From positions 55,126 to 69,520 of the forward strand of contig CAJJDN010000009.1 in NCBI GenBank assembly GCA_905182985.1: DNA of 14,395 nt. The letters are read 5' to 3'. Under the pieces are notes generated by a model. That model did not search any database. It was not told the origin of the DNA and saw only the letters and a list, made by a program, of their open reading frames with translations. The position numbers were made by a program, and so were the translations under genes. Position 1 is the first letter of the stretch, and each line of letters begins with the position of its first letter. This DNA is from Paramecium sonneborni. Taxonomy: Eukaryota; Ciliophora; Oligohymenophorea; Peniculida; Parameciidae. This document shows, piece after piece, positions 1-7,112 of this stretch.

Positions 1-215
1 TACCATAATAAAAAAAATAGTATCAAGATAATTTAATGTATAAATATTTCTCTTTATAGGTTCAAATACAAATAAAATATTAGAAGCAATAATTGTAATT
101 TTGATTTGAATATATCTTATATTTATTCTAATAGTTAATTTTTTATTTGAATTGAAATAATATCTATGATGATAAAGTGGCACTTGTAAAATATTAAAAG
201 ATTAAAAAGGTTCAT
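1..215 (-). CDS. possible 5' end of a leftward gene (partial, uncertain)
   Basis: An ATG at 215 on the minus strand opens a frame that runs to the window edge without TGA. It gives about 71 very hydrophobic residues starting MNLFNLLIFYKCHF. A second minus frame over the same bases is also open and reads in part ITIIASNILFVFEPIKRN, which looks more like a membrane protein, but it has no ATG and would need an intron near its start. I cannot choose between the two and recognise neither. Chance openness is quite possible because only TGA is a stop here. Confidence 0.22.
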
Positions 216-293
216 TAAATCTTGAAATATTTTAGACAAATATTGTTATTAATTATTTGGAATTGACTATTTTTAATTATATAAAAATATAAA
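1..293. other. AT-rich left flank and E1 upstream region
   Basis: This stretch lies upstream of the E1 start codon at 294. The plus strand carries several TGA triplets in different frames and nothing on it looks like a gene end. On the minus strand two frames are free of TGA from about position 215 to the left edge, which in such AT-rich DNA is only weak evidence of coding. If a leftward gene does start at 215, only 78 bases (216-293) would be left as a shared divergent promoter, a spacing that would not be unusual in Paramecium. I see no recognisable promoter motif. Confidence 0.5.
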
Positions 294-3200
294 ATGTATT
301 AATAAAGTATAGATTATAAAGAAACTTACTATTCAAGGTAAGCAGTTGCTTTAGGATTGGATACATAATAAAAGATAGAAGAATTGGAGTGTTTTATTTA
401 TGGATTAAGAGGAGTATGAATATAATAATAAAGATAGTTAGGACTTGAAATAGCTAAGAATTTAATATTGATGGGTTTAAAAAGAGTGATGATATATGAT
501 AAAACAATAGTATCAATTTTGGATTTAGGAACAAACTTTTATGGGAAATTTGATTAAGTTGGTAGTGTAGCTAGAGATTAAGGATTAATTGAATCTTTAA
601 AAGATTTAAATGAAAACGTAATAGTAGAAATATATAATGGAAACATAAATGGGAATAATTTAAAATAGTTTTCTATCGTAGTAATGACAGATATATGGGA
701 TTAACAATTAATTGAAGAAATTAATGAAGCAACAAGATAATAAGGAAATGGATTTATTTTAGCACATTCTTCTGGGTTATTTGGATCTATTTTTGTAGAT
801 TTTACAGATGTAAAGAATATAATATATATAATAATAGAACTTTATAATTCAAGATAATAATGGTGAAATATGCAAAGAAATATTAATTGAATATATATCA
901 AATGATTAAAAAGGAATAGTAAATACTTAAAATTAAAAACATAAATTCTAAGATGGAGATTATATAATATTTAAAGAAGTTTAGGGAATGAGTGAAATTA
1001 ATGATTAAGTGTTTAAAATAACTGTAATATAATAATGTAATAAATAAGGTTGTATCTCCTTATTCATTTAGTATTGGTGATACATCAAAGTTTTCATCTT
1101 ATGAAAGAAATGGAATTGCAATCTAAGTAAAAATTCCAGAGAAAATATCATTTAAATCATTCAAGAATATGATTAATTTTAATAAAGAAGAAATGTAATA
1201 CAAAAATTTAGAAAAATTAGATAGATCTAATTAATTATAAATTGTATACAATTCTATTTTTAATTTTATGAAAGAATTAGGTAGACTCCCAAATTTATTG
1301 AATAATAATGATGCAGATTTATTATTAAAATTAGTTTAATAAATAAATTAAGATTTATAATAAGAATTAGATATATAATTAATTAAAAATATTTCACTTT
1401 ATTTATAAGCCTAAATAATTCCATTAACATCATTTTGGGGAGGTTTAGTTGCATAAGAAGTTATTAAATTTACTGGTAAATATACACCTATTAGATAATG
1501 GTTTCATTTAGAATTTTATGAAGCACTTCCAGAAATTGAAGTTAATAGAAATATGTTAAACAATTAATATGATAATTATATTGCTATATTTGGTTAAGAA
1601 ATCATAGAAAATTTATAAAATTAAAATATTTTATTAATGGGAGCAGGAGGTTTAGGAAATGAATATTTAAAGATATTTACACTTTTGGGAATTGGAAGTG
1701 GATTAAAAGGATAATTAATTATTGCTGATGAAGATTAAATTGAATTATCAAATTTAAATAGATAATTCTTATTTAAATAATAACACATTAATTCTAATAA
1801 AGCTATTACAGCATGTTCAACTATTAATTAAATTAATAAATCAATCAAATGTAAACCATTTCCAAATTATATATCAAAATAAAATGAATAAATATTTAAT
1901 ATGTCTTTCTGGAACAACTTACATATTGTTGTTAATGCAGTTGATAATATTAAATCAAGACATTATATAGATTCTTAATGTTGTTATTATAAAAAACCTA
2001 TTTTTGAAAGTGGATCAGAAGGAACTAAATCTCATTCTTAAGTAATAATTCCATTTCTAACTGAATCTTTTAGTGAATCCTAAGATTCATCAGAACTTGT
2101 GAATCTTAAAAGTAATTTCAGTACCTTTCCATATCTAACTGAACATATTATTGAATGGGCTTTAAACTATTTCTTAGAAAAATTTTAATAAACTTCAAAT
2201 GATTTATATTAGTTTTCTTAAAGTCCTTCTAACTTTTTAAAAGAATAATATAGCAAAAATTAACATTAACTTTATTAACTTAAAGAAAAATTAGAATAAT
2301 TAGATAAATATTTATTTATAATAATCAATCCTACATTAGAAAATATAATTAAATTTGCAATAAATTTATTTTAGTTTACATTTTATGATTAGATCAAGAA
2401 CTTATTAAATAGTTTTCCATCAAACTATAAATTAGAAAATGGATAATTATTTTGGACAAACCCAAGAAGATAACCTATCACAATATAATTTGATTAACTT
2501 AATTCTCTTCATTAATAATTTATTAATTGTACTGTAAATATAATTTTTTAAATGATTGGTTAATCATCACTATTTAATTATGATTAAATATTAGTTGTAC
2601 TTAATTAACTTACTAATAATAATATTGAATAAATAGAATAAATTAATTAAACTATTGTATAATTAGAAAATCAAGAAAATAGTGAACATTAAATTTAAAA
2701 AGAGGTTGAAACTTTAATTGTTAAATTTGAGAATTTATTTTCATAAAATTAAAATAACTTCTAAAAGGTTTAATGTTTACCTTTTTAAAAAAATAAACTT
2801 AATTATTTAGAATTATAGTTTATTTTATCAGCAGCAAATTTAAGATCAATTAATTATAATCTTCCAAAGATATCAAAATTCTAAGTGAGATAATAAATTG
2901 AACATATTTTTCCTTAATTAATAACAACAAAGGCTGTAATAACAGGATTAGTAGCAATTGAAATACTCAAATATATTCAATAAAAAAATATTATATTTCA
3001 TAGAAATACATTTGTTAATCTTGCCTTACCCATTTTTGTTTTTTCTCAAATTAAACCTCCTAATAAAAATATTGATTAAGAATTCAATATTTTATTATGT
3101 GATAAAACTAAAGCAATTCCAGATAGTATATATATAAATATTTTTAGATTGGACTATTTGGGATATCATCAAAATTAATAAGAAGATGACAATAAGAGAA

Positions 3201-3485
3201 ATTATTGAGTATTTTGAACAGAACTATAATGTAAATGTATCATTTATATGCTTCAATAATTATATTGTATATTCCAAAAAAAAAAAAACAGCTTAAGATT
3301 TGTATAGTTTAATAAATATAAATAGTTTCTAAAGAGATTGTGCTGATCTTTATTCTGAGATTAGTAAATAAAAGTTACCTGAACATGAAATTAATTTTGA
3401 TGTATTAGTAGATTCAACTTATATTATTGATGGATAAGAGGTTTGTGTAGATTTTCCTCCAATCAAATATCACTATAAAATTTGA
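294..3485 (+). CDS. UBA1: ubiquitin-activating enzyme E1 (UBA1-like), catalytic Cys replaced by Ser
   Basis: E1 adenylates the ubiquitin C-terminus with ATP, forms a ubiquitin thioester and passes it to E2 enzymes in cytosol and nucleus. Five exons (294-413, 438-809, 838-1023, 1049-3125, 3148-3485) give 1030 residues, the usual UBA1 length. Seen in order: an inactive adenylation half (YYSRQAVALG near residue 12, GLRGLGLEIAKN from 37); the first catalytic half-domain (about 165-260); FWGGLVAQEV near 355; the active adenylation domain with GAGGLG (424-429), DED (453-455), NLNRQFLF with Arg464, Lys477 and Asp525; the second catalytic half; and a C-terminal ubiquitin-fold domain starting after WTIWD (about 920). 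The adenylation residues are conserved. The expected PxCT cysteine aligns, without gaps, with Ser581, while the flanking FP and EH remain. The start at 294 is the ATG directly before the conserved N-terminus. It could be a working UBA1, a specialised paralogue or a young pseudogene. Family assignment is very sure; activity is not. Confidence 0.95.
414..437 (+). other. E1 intron 1 (24 nt, phase 0)
   Basis: It starts GTATG and ends ATAG. Removing it joins GLRG to LGLEIAKN, rebuilding the GLRGLG motif of the E1 N-terminal adenylation half. Without splicing, the intron's own TGA at 417-419 would end the frame. Confidence 0.95.
810..837 (+). other. E1 intron 2 (28 nt, phase 0)
   Basis: It starts GTAAAG and ends AATAG. 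Splicing joins VDFTD to NFIIQDNNGE, which matches the E1 family's DF-(x)n-DPNGE region. Unspliced, the frame reaches a TGA at about 863. Confidence 0.93.
1024..1048 (+). other. E1 intron 3 (25 nt, phase 0), ends in AAG
   Basis: It starts GTAATA and ends AATAAG. Splicing joins FKIT to VVSPYSFSIGDTS, as expected for the family (VxxPYTFSIxDTS). The next TAG acceptor downstream (1069-1071) would leave a TGA two codons later, so the AAG acceptor is required. Most Paramecium introns end in TAG. Confidence 0.9.
2111..2113 (+). other. E1 catalytic position: Ser codon AGT in place of Cys
   Basis: Counting from ESFSESQDSSE (the family has ESYSSSQDPPE) to EHIIEW (family EHTLQW) gives the same number of residues as in canonical E1. 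The 17th residue, where the thioester cysteine of the CTLKNFP motif lies, is serine here, in the context LKSNFSTFPY. The codon is AGT, one base away from TGT. No other cysteine lies within this motif. Confidence 0.85.
3126..3147 (+). other. E1 intron 4 (22 nt, phase 1)
   Basis: It starts GTATAT and ends TTTTAG. It splits codon 919. Splicing yields IPDNWTIWDIIKINKKMTI, the family's W-xx-WD linker into the ubiquitin-fold domain. Unspliced, the frame ends at a TGA about 60 bases later and the ubiquitin-fold domain is lost. Confidence 0.93.
3276..3288 (+). repeat. 13-base poly(A) run inside E1 coding sequence
   Basis: Thirteen consecutive A bases in the last exon encode four lysines (frame TCC AAA AAA AAA AAA ACA) in the C-terminal ubiquitin-fold domain. 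The count of 13 keeps the frame, and the downstream sequence ends at a normal family C-terminus. The run is a likely place for sequencing or replication slippage. Confidence 0.9.
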
Positions 3486-3868
3486 AAAATATATTTATAC
3501 AAATAAAAGTAAGTTTTAATATTTTAAAAATAAATAATATTTCAATTTTGTAAATGAACTTACTAAACCAATTCTTTAATTAAATCATATTTAGAGAGTT
3601 TTACTTAATTATTTTTGATATTTATATCATTTTAATTATAAAAATTATCAATAACTCATTCTATGTATTTTATTACAATTTTTCAGAGTTATTCTTAAAG
3701 AAAAAGAAAAAAAAATATTTTTTTTTTTAAGAACTTTATTCTATACATAGTCTTAATTACAAATAATGTTTTTTTTTGTTTAACATATTTTTCCTATTTA
3801 ATATATAGTTTATGAATCAAATGAATAAATTTATGTTTATTTTTTTTATTTTAAAAATCTATTATAAA
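3486..3868. other. convergent intergenic region between E1 and zinc-finger gene
   Basis: This is 383 bases of extremely AT-rich sequence between the stop of the rightward E1 gene and the stop of the leftward zinc-finger gene. No protein-like frame stands out on either strand. It contains several inverted repeats (3508-3515 with 3557-3564, and the nested set at 3661-3750). It presumably holds the 3' ends of both transcripts. For a genome this compact, 383 bases between convergent genes is long. Confidence 0.6.
3661..3750 (+). repeat. nested inverted repeats with poly(A)/poly(T) arms
   Basis: Inner arms 3692-3707 and 3718-3733 pair over 16 positions: TTCTTAA against TTAAGAA, then an A run against a T run, with two G-T positions that pair as G-U only in RNA of the plus strand. 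The loop is 3708-3717. Outer arms CTATGTAT (3661-3668) and ATACATAG (3743-3750) are exact reverse complements. The structure lies about 200 bases after the E1 stop, so it could shape the 3' end of that transcript. A/T-run pairing can arise by chance in such DNA. Confidence 0.55.
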
Positions 3869-4909
3869 TCAATCTCCTATTTCGTATTTTTAATTCTAAA
3901 CTTGATTTTATCTTATTATGATTTTAATGACTGGCTTTTTTTCTTTAATCTTTGTTTATTCAATCTTTTAATCCTCTTAAACTTTAATTATGTTTTAAGT
4001 ATGTTAAACTTTCTCTTCTTCTTCTGATGAATATGAATATGAAAATGAATCATCTATATAGGTTGTTGTTTTTTTGGTTATCCTTTCGATTGTAATTTTT
4101 TTTAATTTTTTTAAAGTTAAACCTTATAAAAAATTAATATATTCTAGATCATTTGTTTAAATTGATATTGTTTAACATCCAAGCCATAATTATTTGCTTA
4201 AATATTATCTTTTATTTTCACCTAATAATTTAATTATTGGTTTATTAGATCCTGAATTCTTTTTTATAAACTCTTATAAATAATCTGGAAAACCTTGTTT
4301 AAGAATTAAATAGCTTTTGTCCCAAGCATTATTAATATTTAAATAATAAAAATTACTTCTATCTAGTATTTATGAAAATTTCATTTCTAATAGATCTGTT
4401 ATTGTGCAATATGTTTTCACCAAAATTGATACAATTAAAGATAGAGAAATTTTACCAATTGATTTTAAATCATACAACAGGGATTCTATATAATTTTCAA
4501 GGCAATTATTATTCCAATTTTTATTCATATTTTAATCTTATGATGAAATAACTAAAGGTTATTGTTTTTGTTCTTTTTAAACAAAATGTTCTTTTTTTAT
4601 TTATTATGTTTTTAATGACTAATCTTTATTATCCATTTTATGTAACACCTTTTCTTTTTTACTTTTATTATTGTTATTTTTATCTATAAAGTATTCTTAG
4701 AGTTTAAGTATATGAATCGGATCAAATAAATGATCGTAAATATTTTCTTACTTTACTTCTTATAAACATGATATACACAAAAAGTGACCATCTTTCTCTT
4801 TATAAATATTAGATAGTTATTTTTCAACACACACATTTACTTGAATGGTAGAAGGCTTTCCATTTTTTAAATCATCTTTAGTTTGATATTCTATTTTTAA
4901 TTTATTCAT
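3869..4909 (-). CDS. protein with one U1/matrin-like C2H2 zinc finger, otherwise unknown
   Basis: An intronless frame of 346 residues, start ATG at 4909, stop TGA at 3871-3869. It begins MNKLKIEYQTKDDLKNGK. Near the N-terminus is C-x2-C-x11-H-x5-H (Cys45, Cys48, His60, His66; core FLCISCLQEV), close to the U1-type/matrin C2H2 finger spacing found in RNA- and DNA-binding proteins. A Lys/Gln-rich linker follows, then a mixed central region (about 130-270, with NAWDKSYLILKQGFPDYL). Next is a Ser/acidic patch near 290 (SFSYSYSSEEEE) and a charged tail rich in Lys, Gln and Glu. The opposite strand is open over much of the same stretch, but its product is a low-complexity Phe/Leu string, and the minus frame has the better codon and residue mix. 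Upstream the frame stays open for a while without another ATG, so an earlier spliced exon cannot be excluded. No signal peptide or membrane segment is visible. I do not recognise the family beyond the finger. Confidence 0.75.
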
Positions 4910-5470
4910 TTTGAGAAACCTTTTTTATTTTTAATTATGAAATGAATAAAAATATCCTAGTTTTAATTTTATAAGCATGATTTTTTTATAGATGATTTTA
5001 TTTTATTTATTGAATACAAAATCATTTTATTAATTAGTTTAAAATTCACTATGAAGAATTTATTTTTTAATATTTTTTTAAGATTTTCTTTCCAAGATGG
5101 ACACTTTAATTATTATTTTCCACAAATTAATCATTCATTTAAAAAATATCTAAAAGTGTAAAAGGGAACTTTCAATTTTTAAATTAATTTCTCAAATTAA
5201 TACAATTATTTTAAAATAGAAATAATTAATATTGTCAATATTAAATCTCGAATTTCCGCCCTTAACAGAATCTCACTAATATTTATTATTAAATTTATAA
5301 TGATAAATTGTTATCATAAAAAATTAAAAAAAATATTTTGATAATCTAAGATAACCAAATATCTATATATATGTATATTCTAATAAATCAGCAAATATTT
5401 ATATTAAAAAAAAAAAAATCCTAAGAAGAATATAAATTTAATTAAAATTTTATTTTATAAATAAACATAT
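4910..5470. other. long intergenic region, no convincing gene
   Basis: This 561-base gap lies between the start of the zinc-finger gene and the stop of the NZF-finger gene, both leftward. It should contain the promoter of the first and the 3' end of the second. A 96-codon plus frame (5051-5341) is open, but its residues look like random AT-rich sequence. A less AT-rich patch lies near 5246-5275 (contains CTCGAATTTCCGCCC), and an exact inverted repeat ATGATAA/TTATCAT lies at 5300-5306 and 5311-5317. I see no tRNA fold or other RNA gene that I can support. Confidence 0.55.
5300..5317. repeat. short inverted repeat, 7-bp arms, 4-base loop
   Basis: ATGATAA at 5300-5306 is the exact reverse complement of TTATCAT at 5311-5317, separated by ATTG. 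It lies in the gap between two leftward genes. It could be a dyad protein-binding site or an RNA hairpin, but chance is also possible in this base composition. Confidence 0.4.
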
Positions 5471-6847
5471 TCAATTTTTATATGTATAAGTTATCATTCT
5501 TTCATCAAATTAAAAGTTTTCTTGACATATCAGATGATCAACAATGAGGGTTGCATTTTTCAAATTTACAATTCCATTTTAAATTTGGTTTGTAAATGAA
5601 AGTCCACAACATTCTAACATTTCTATCAAAGAAGGATCTTTTAAATAATTATTGATTCTTAATGATTTTGGAAAGACTAAAAAATTAATAAATTTAAAAA
5701 AAACCTTTTTTAAGATTTATATAATAAGTAAAATATTTTGCAAGTTTAATTCTTTTTCTTTCAGCTTCTTTTTTAAGATGATTCAAATCAAAGTCACCTT
5801 GAGTAATTATACAGATTCTTCCTAAATCTCTTAATAAATCCAAAAATTAATTTATAGCTTATTACAGTTAAATACCAGCATTAATTTGAGATTATTTGAT
5901 GCCTGTTTATTTAGTACAATATTCACTAATAGTCGAATTTTAGGATGGTTTTACTAATGTTTAAAAACTTTGAGTGATCTTTCTTAAATTTATATCGTAA
6001 AATTAGGCTGAAAATTGAATAATTTCTGGATTGAAGTTTAATTAATAATCTTAAAAGCAAGTAGTTTGAAAATTTAGTATAATTAAATTATGAAATCCTT
6101 ATATTCTGGATTCTTCTTCAGGGATTGGAAATTATAAGGATTGTAACATTTATGATTAAAAGGTATATGATCTTTTAAGTAATTCAATTACAACAGAAGC
6201 TAATGCAAATTATTAAGCTTAATATATAATTAGAATATATAAATACATTATTATGTTATTTTAAGAGATTTTAACATTTCATTTAAGTTCAATAATTATT
6301 TCTGTTAGGGAAAAACAGTTTTTAGTTCAATATATTTTTTGATTGGACATTGTATATTTAGTTAAATACATTAATTTAGATAAATCTAGGCCTTAATTCT
6401 ATTTTCAAAAACTATAAGATCTAGGTCATCTAAATATGAGAATGTTTTTTCAAATGGAACTCCTAAATGAGTTTATTCTTATGTATTAGAGCTTAACAAA
6501 GAATTTTATGTAGGAGGATTAGTGATAGGTTTGATCATAAATTGTTTTTAAAAGTTTTTATTTCCTTCAATATCAGAAATCCTAATCTTTGAAATTTTAA
6601 GTTTAATGATTTCTTGTCTTTCTCTAACTTAATTGCATTCTATTTCAATAACTCCTATATTATTGAATTGTTCTATGTGATTCAATTCATCTAAAAATAA
6701 GGAGAAAGCAATACAATTTGTATTCATTTAACAACAAAAACATTCTTTAAGGGTTTAACATTAAGGACATTTTTTAATGAAATAGTCATTAATATGTTCA
6801 CAGACCATACATTTCCATATATATGAATAAGCTTCAAGTTAATACAT
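5471..6847 (-). CDS. protein with N-terminal NZF/RanBP2-type zinc finger, three exons
   Basis: Exons on the minus strand are 6847-6247, 6217-5705 and 5676-5471, giving 439 residues ending at TGA 5473-5471. The start is the first ATG after an in-frame TGA. The N-terminus has W11-x-C13-x2-C16-x3-N20-x6-C27-x2-C30, the NZF/RanBP2 zinc-ribbon pattern, closely followed by more cysteines (36, 38, 39, 45). NZF fingers often bind ubiquitin or RNA. The Thr-Phe pair typical of ubiquitin-binding NZFs is absent here (CEHIN instead), so ubiquitin binding is doubtful. The rest is predicted soluble and partly helical, with recognisable coding quality in exon 2 (INQFLDLLRDLGRICIITQG; EAERKRIKLAKYF). The C-terminal part (FPKSLRINNYLKDPSLIEML, then ECCGLSF) faintly resembles the end of a PUB domain, which I offer only as a guess. 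Splicing is inferred from frame continuity: the two introns restore one reading frame over 1320 coding bases. Confidence 0.78.
5677..5704 (-). other. NZF-finger gene intron 2 (28 nt), starts GTTTT
   Basis: On the minus strand it starts with GT followed by a T run and ends TTTTTTAG. It splits codon 372. Splicing joins YYINLKK to VFPKSLRINN and on to a TGA at 5473. The donor is GTT rather than the usual GTA. A neighbouring G allows a one-base uncertainty in the exact boundary. Confidence 0.75.
6218..6246 (-). other. NZF-finger gene intron 1 (29 nt), ends in AAG
   Basis: On the minus strand it starts GTATTT and ends ATTAAG. It splits codon 201. Splicing connects MLKSLKITQQ to SQQFALASVVIELLK. 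Unspliced, the upstream frame runs on into sequence with poor coding quality and ends at a TGA in the middle of exon 2. A TAG acceptor 18 bases further on (intron 6200-6246, 47 nt) keeps the same frame and would drop six residues. I prefer 29 nt because of the size of the other introns. Confidence 0.7.
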
Positions 6848-7058
6848 CAAATAGATTAAATTAATCAAAAAATCTCGAATATTTTGTTTATATTTAGTGA
6901 ATGATATATTTAATCAGAAAGTCTAGCAATATTTATTAATATTTATAATAACATAAAGAGAAATTGTCTGAATTTTAAAATAAATTTCTTGTTGATTAGC
7001 CTTAAATAATTATAATTAATTTTAAATTGATCATTGTTTGTTTGTATAATTAAAATAA
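6848..7058. promoter_or_regulatory. divergent promoter region (NZF-finger gene / surface protein gene)
   Basis: These 211 bases separate the start codons of a leftward and a rightward gene and must contain both promoters. The plus strand has in-frame stops at 6969-6971 and 6993-6995 ahead of the ATG at 7059, and no ATG between them, which fixes that start. The region is AT-rich with no motif I can name. Confidence 0.6.
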
Positions 7059-7112
7059 ATGATATAATACATCTTGTTAGTTATGTAGTTAATTAGAACT
7101 ATAAATACCTAA
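7059..7112 (+). other. predicted signal peptide of the surface protein
   Basis: The first 15 to 18 residues start with Met, carry the hydrophobic stretch YILLVMQLI and are followed by a polar region and the first cysteines (CQCYH). The hydrophobic core is short but fits secretion of the cysteine-rich part. A second ATG at 7083 lies inside this stretch and would remove it, which favours the start at 7059. Confidence 0.6.

Noticed and set aside
294..1048. The TGA codons in the 5' part of the E1 gene could mean decay.
   Set aside because: Each in-frame TGA is removed, or avoided by frame correction, when 24-28 nt introns are spliced, and conserved E1 motifs are rebuilt at every junction.
3812..4027. 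Plus-strand frame of 71 codons rich in Phe and Leu.
   Set aside because: It overlaps the end of the minus-strand zinc-finger gene and its 3' flank. Its composition is what the reverse strand of A-rich coding sequence gives.
4020..4730. Plus strand is also open over much of the zinc-finger gene when TAA/TAG are read as Gln.
   Set aside because: The product is a low-complexity Phe/Leu/Ile string with no start or motif. The minus frame has a zinc finger, a start and a stop.
5246..5275. Less AT-rich patch with a TTCGA on the minus strand, which suggested a tRNA T-arm or pol III B box.
   Set aside because: I could not fold a cloverleaf around it or find a matching acceptor stem or anticodon arm.
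5051..5341. 96-codon plus-strand ORF in the long gap.
   Set aside because: Residue mix looks random for AT-rich DNA, with no motif. It lies between two minus-strand genes with no independent support.
5471..6847. The frame changes in the NZF-finger gene could be pseudogene frameshifts.
   Set aside because: Each change coincides with a GT...AG segment of 28 or 29 bases, the same size class as the E1 introns, and removal gives one clean frame to a TGA.
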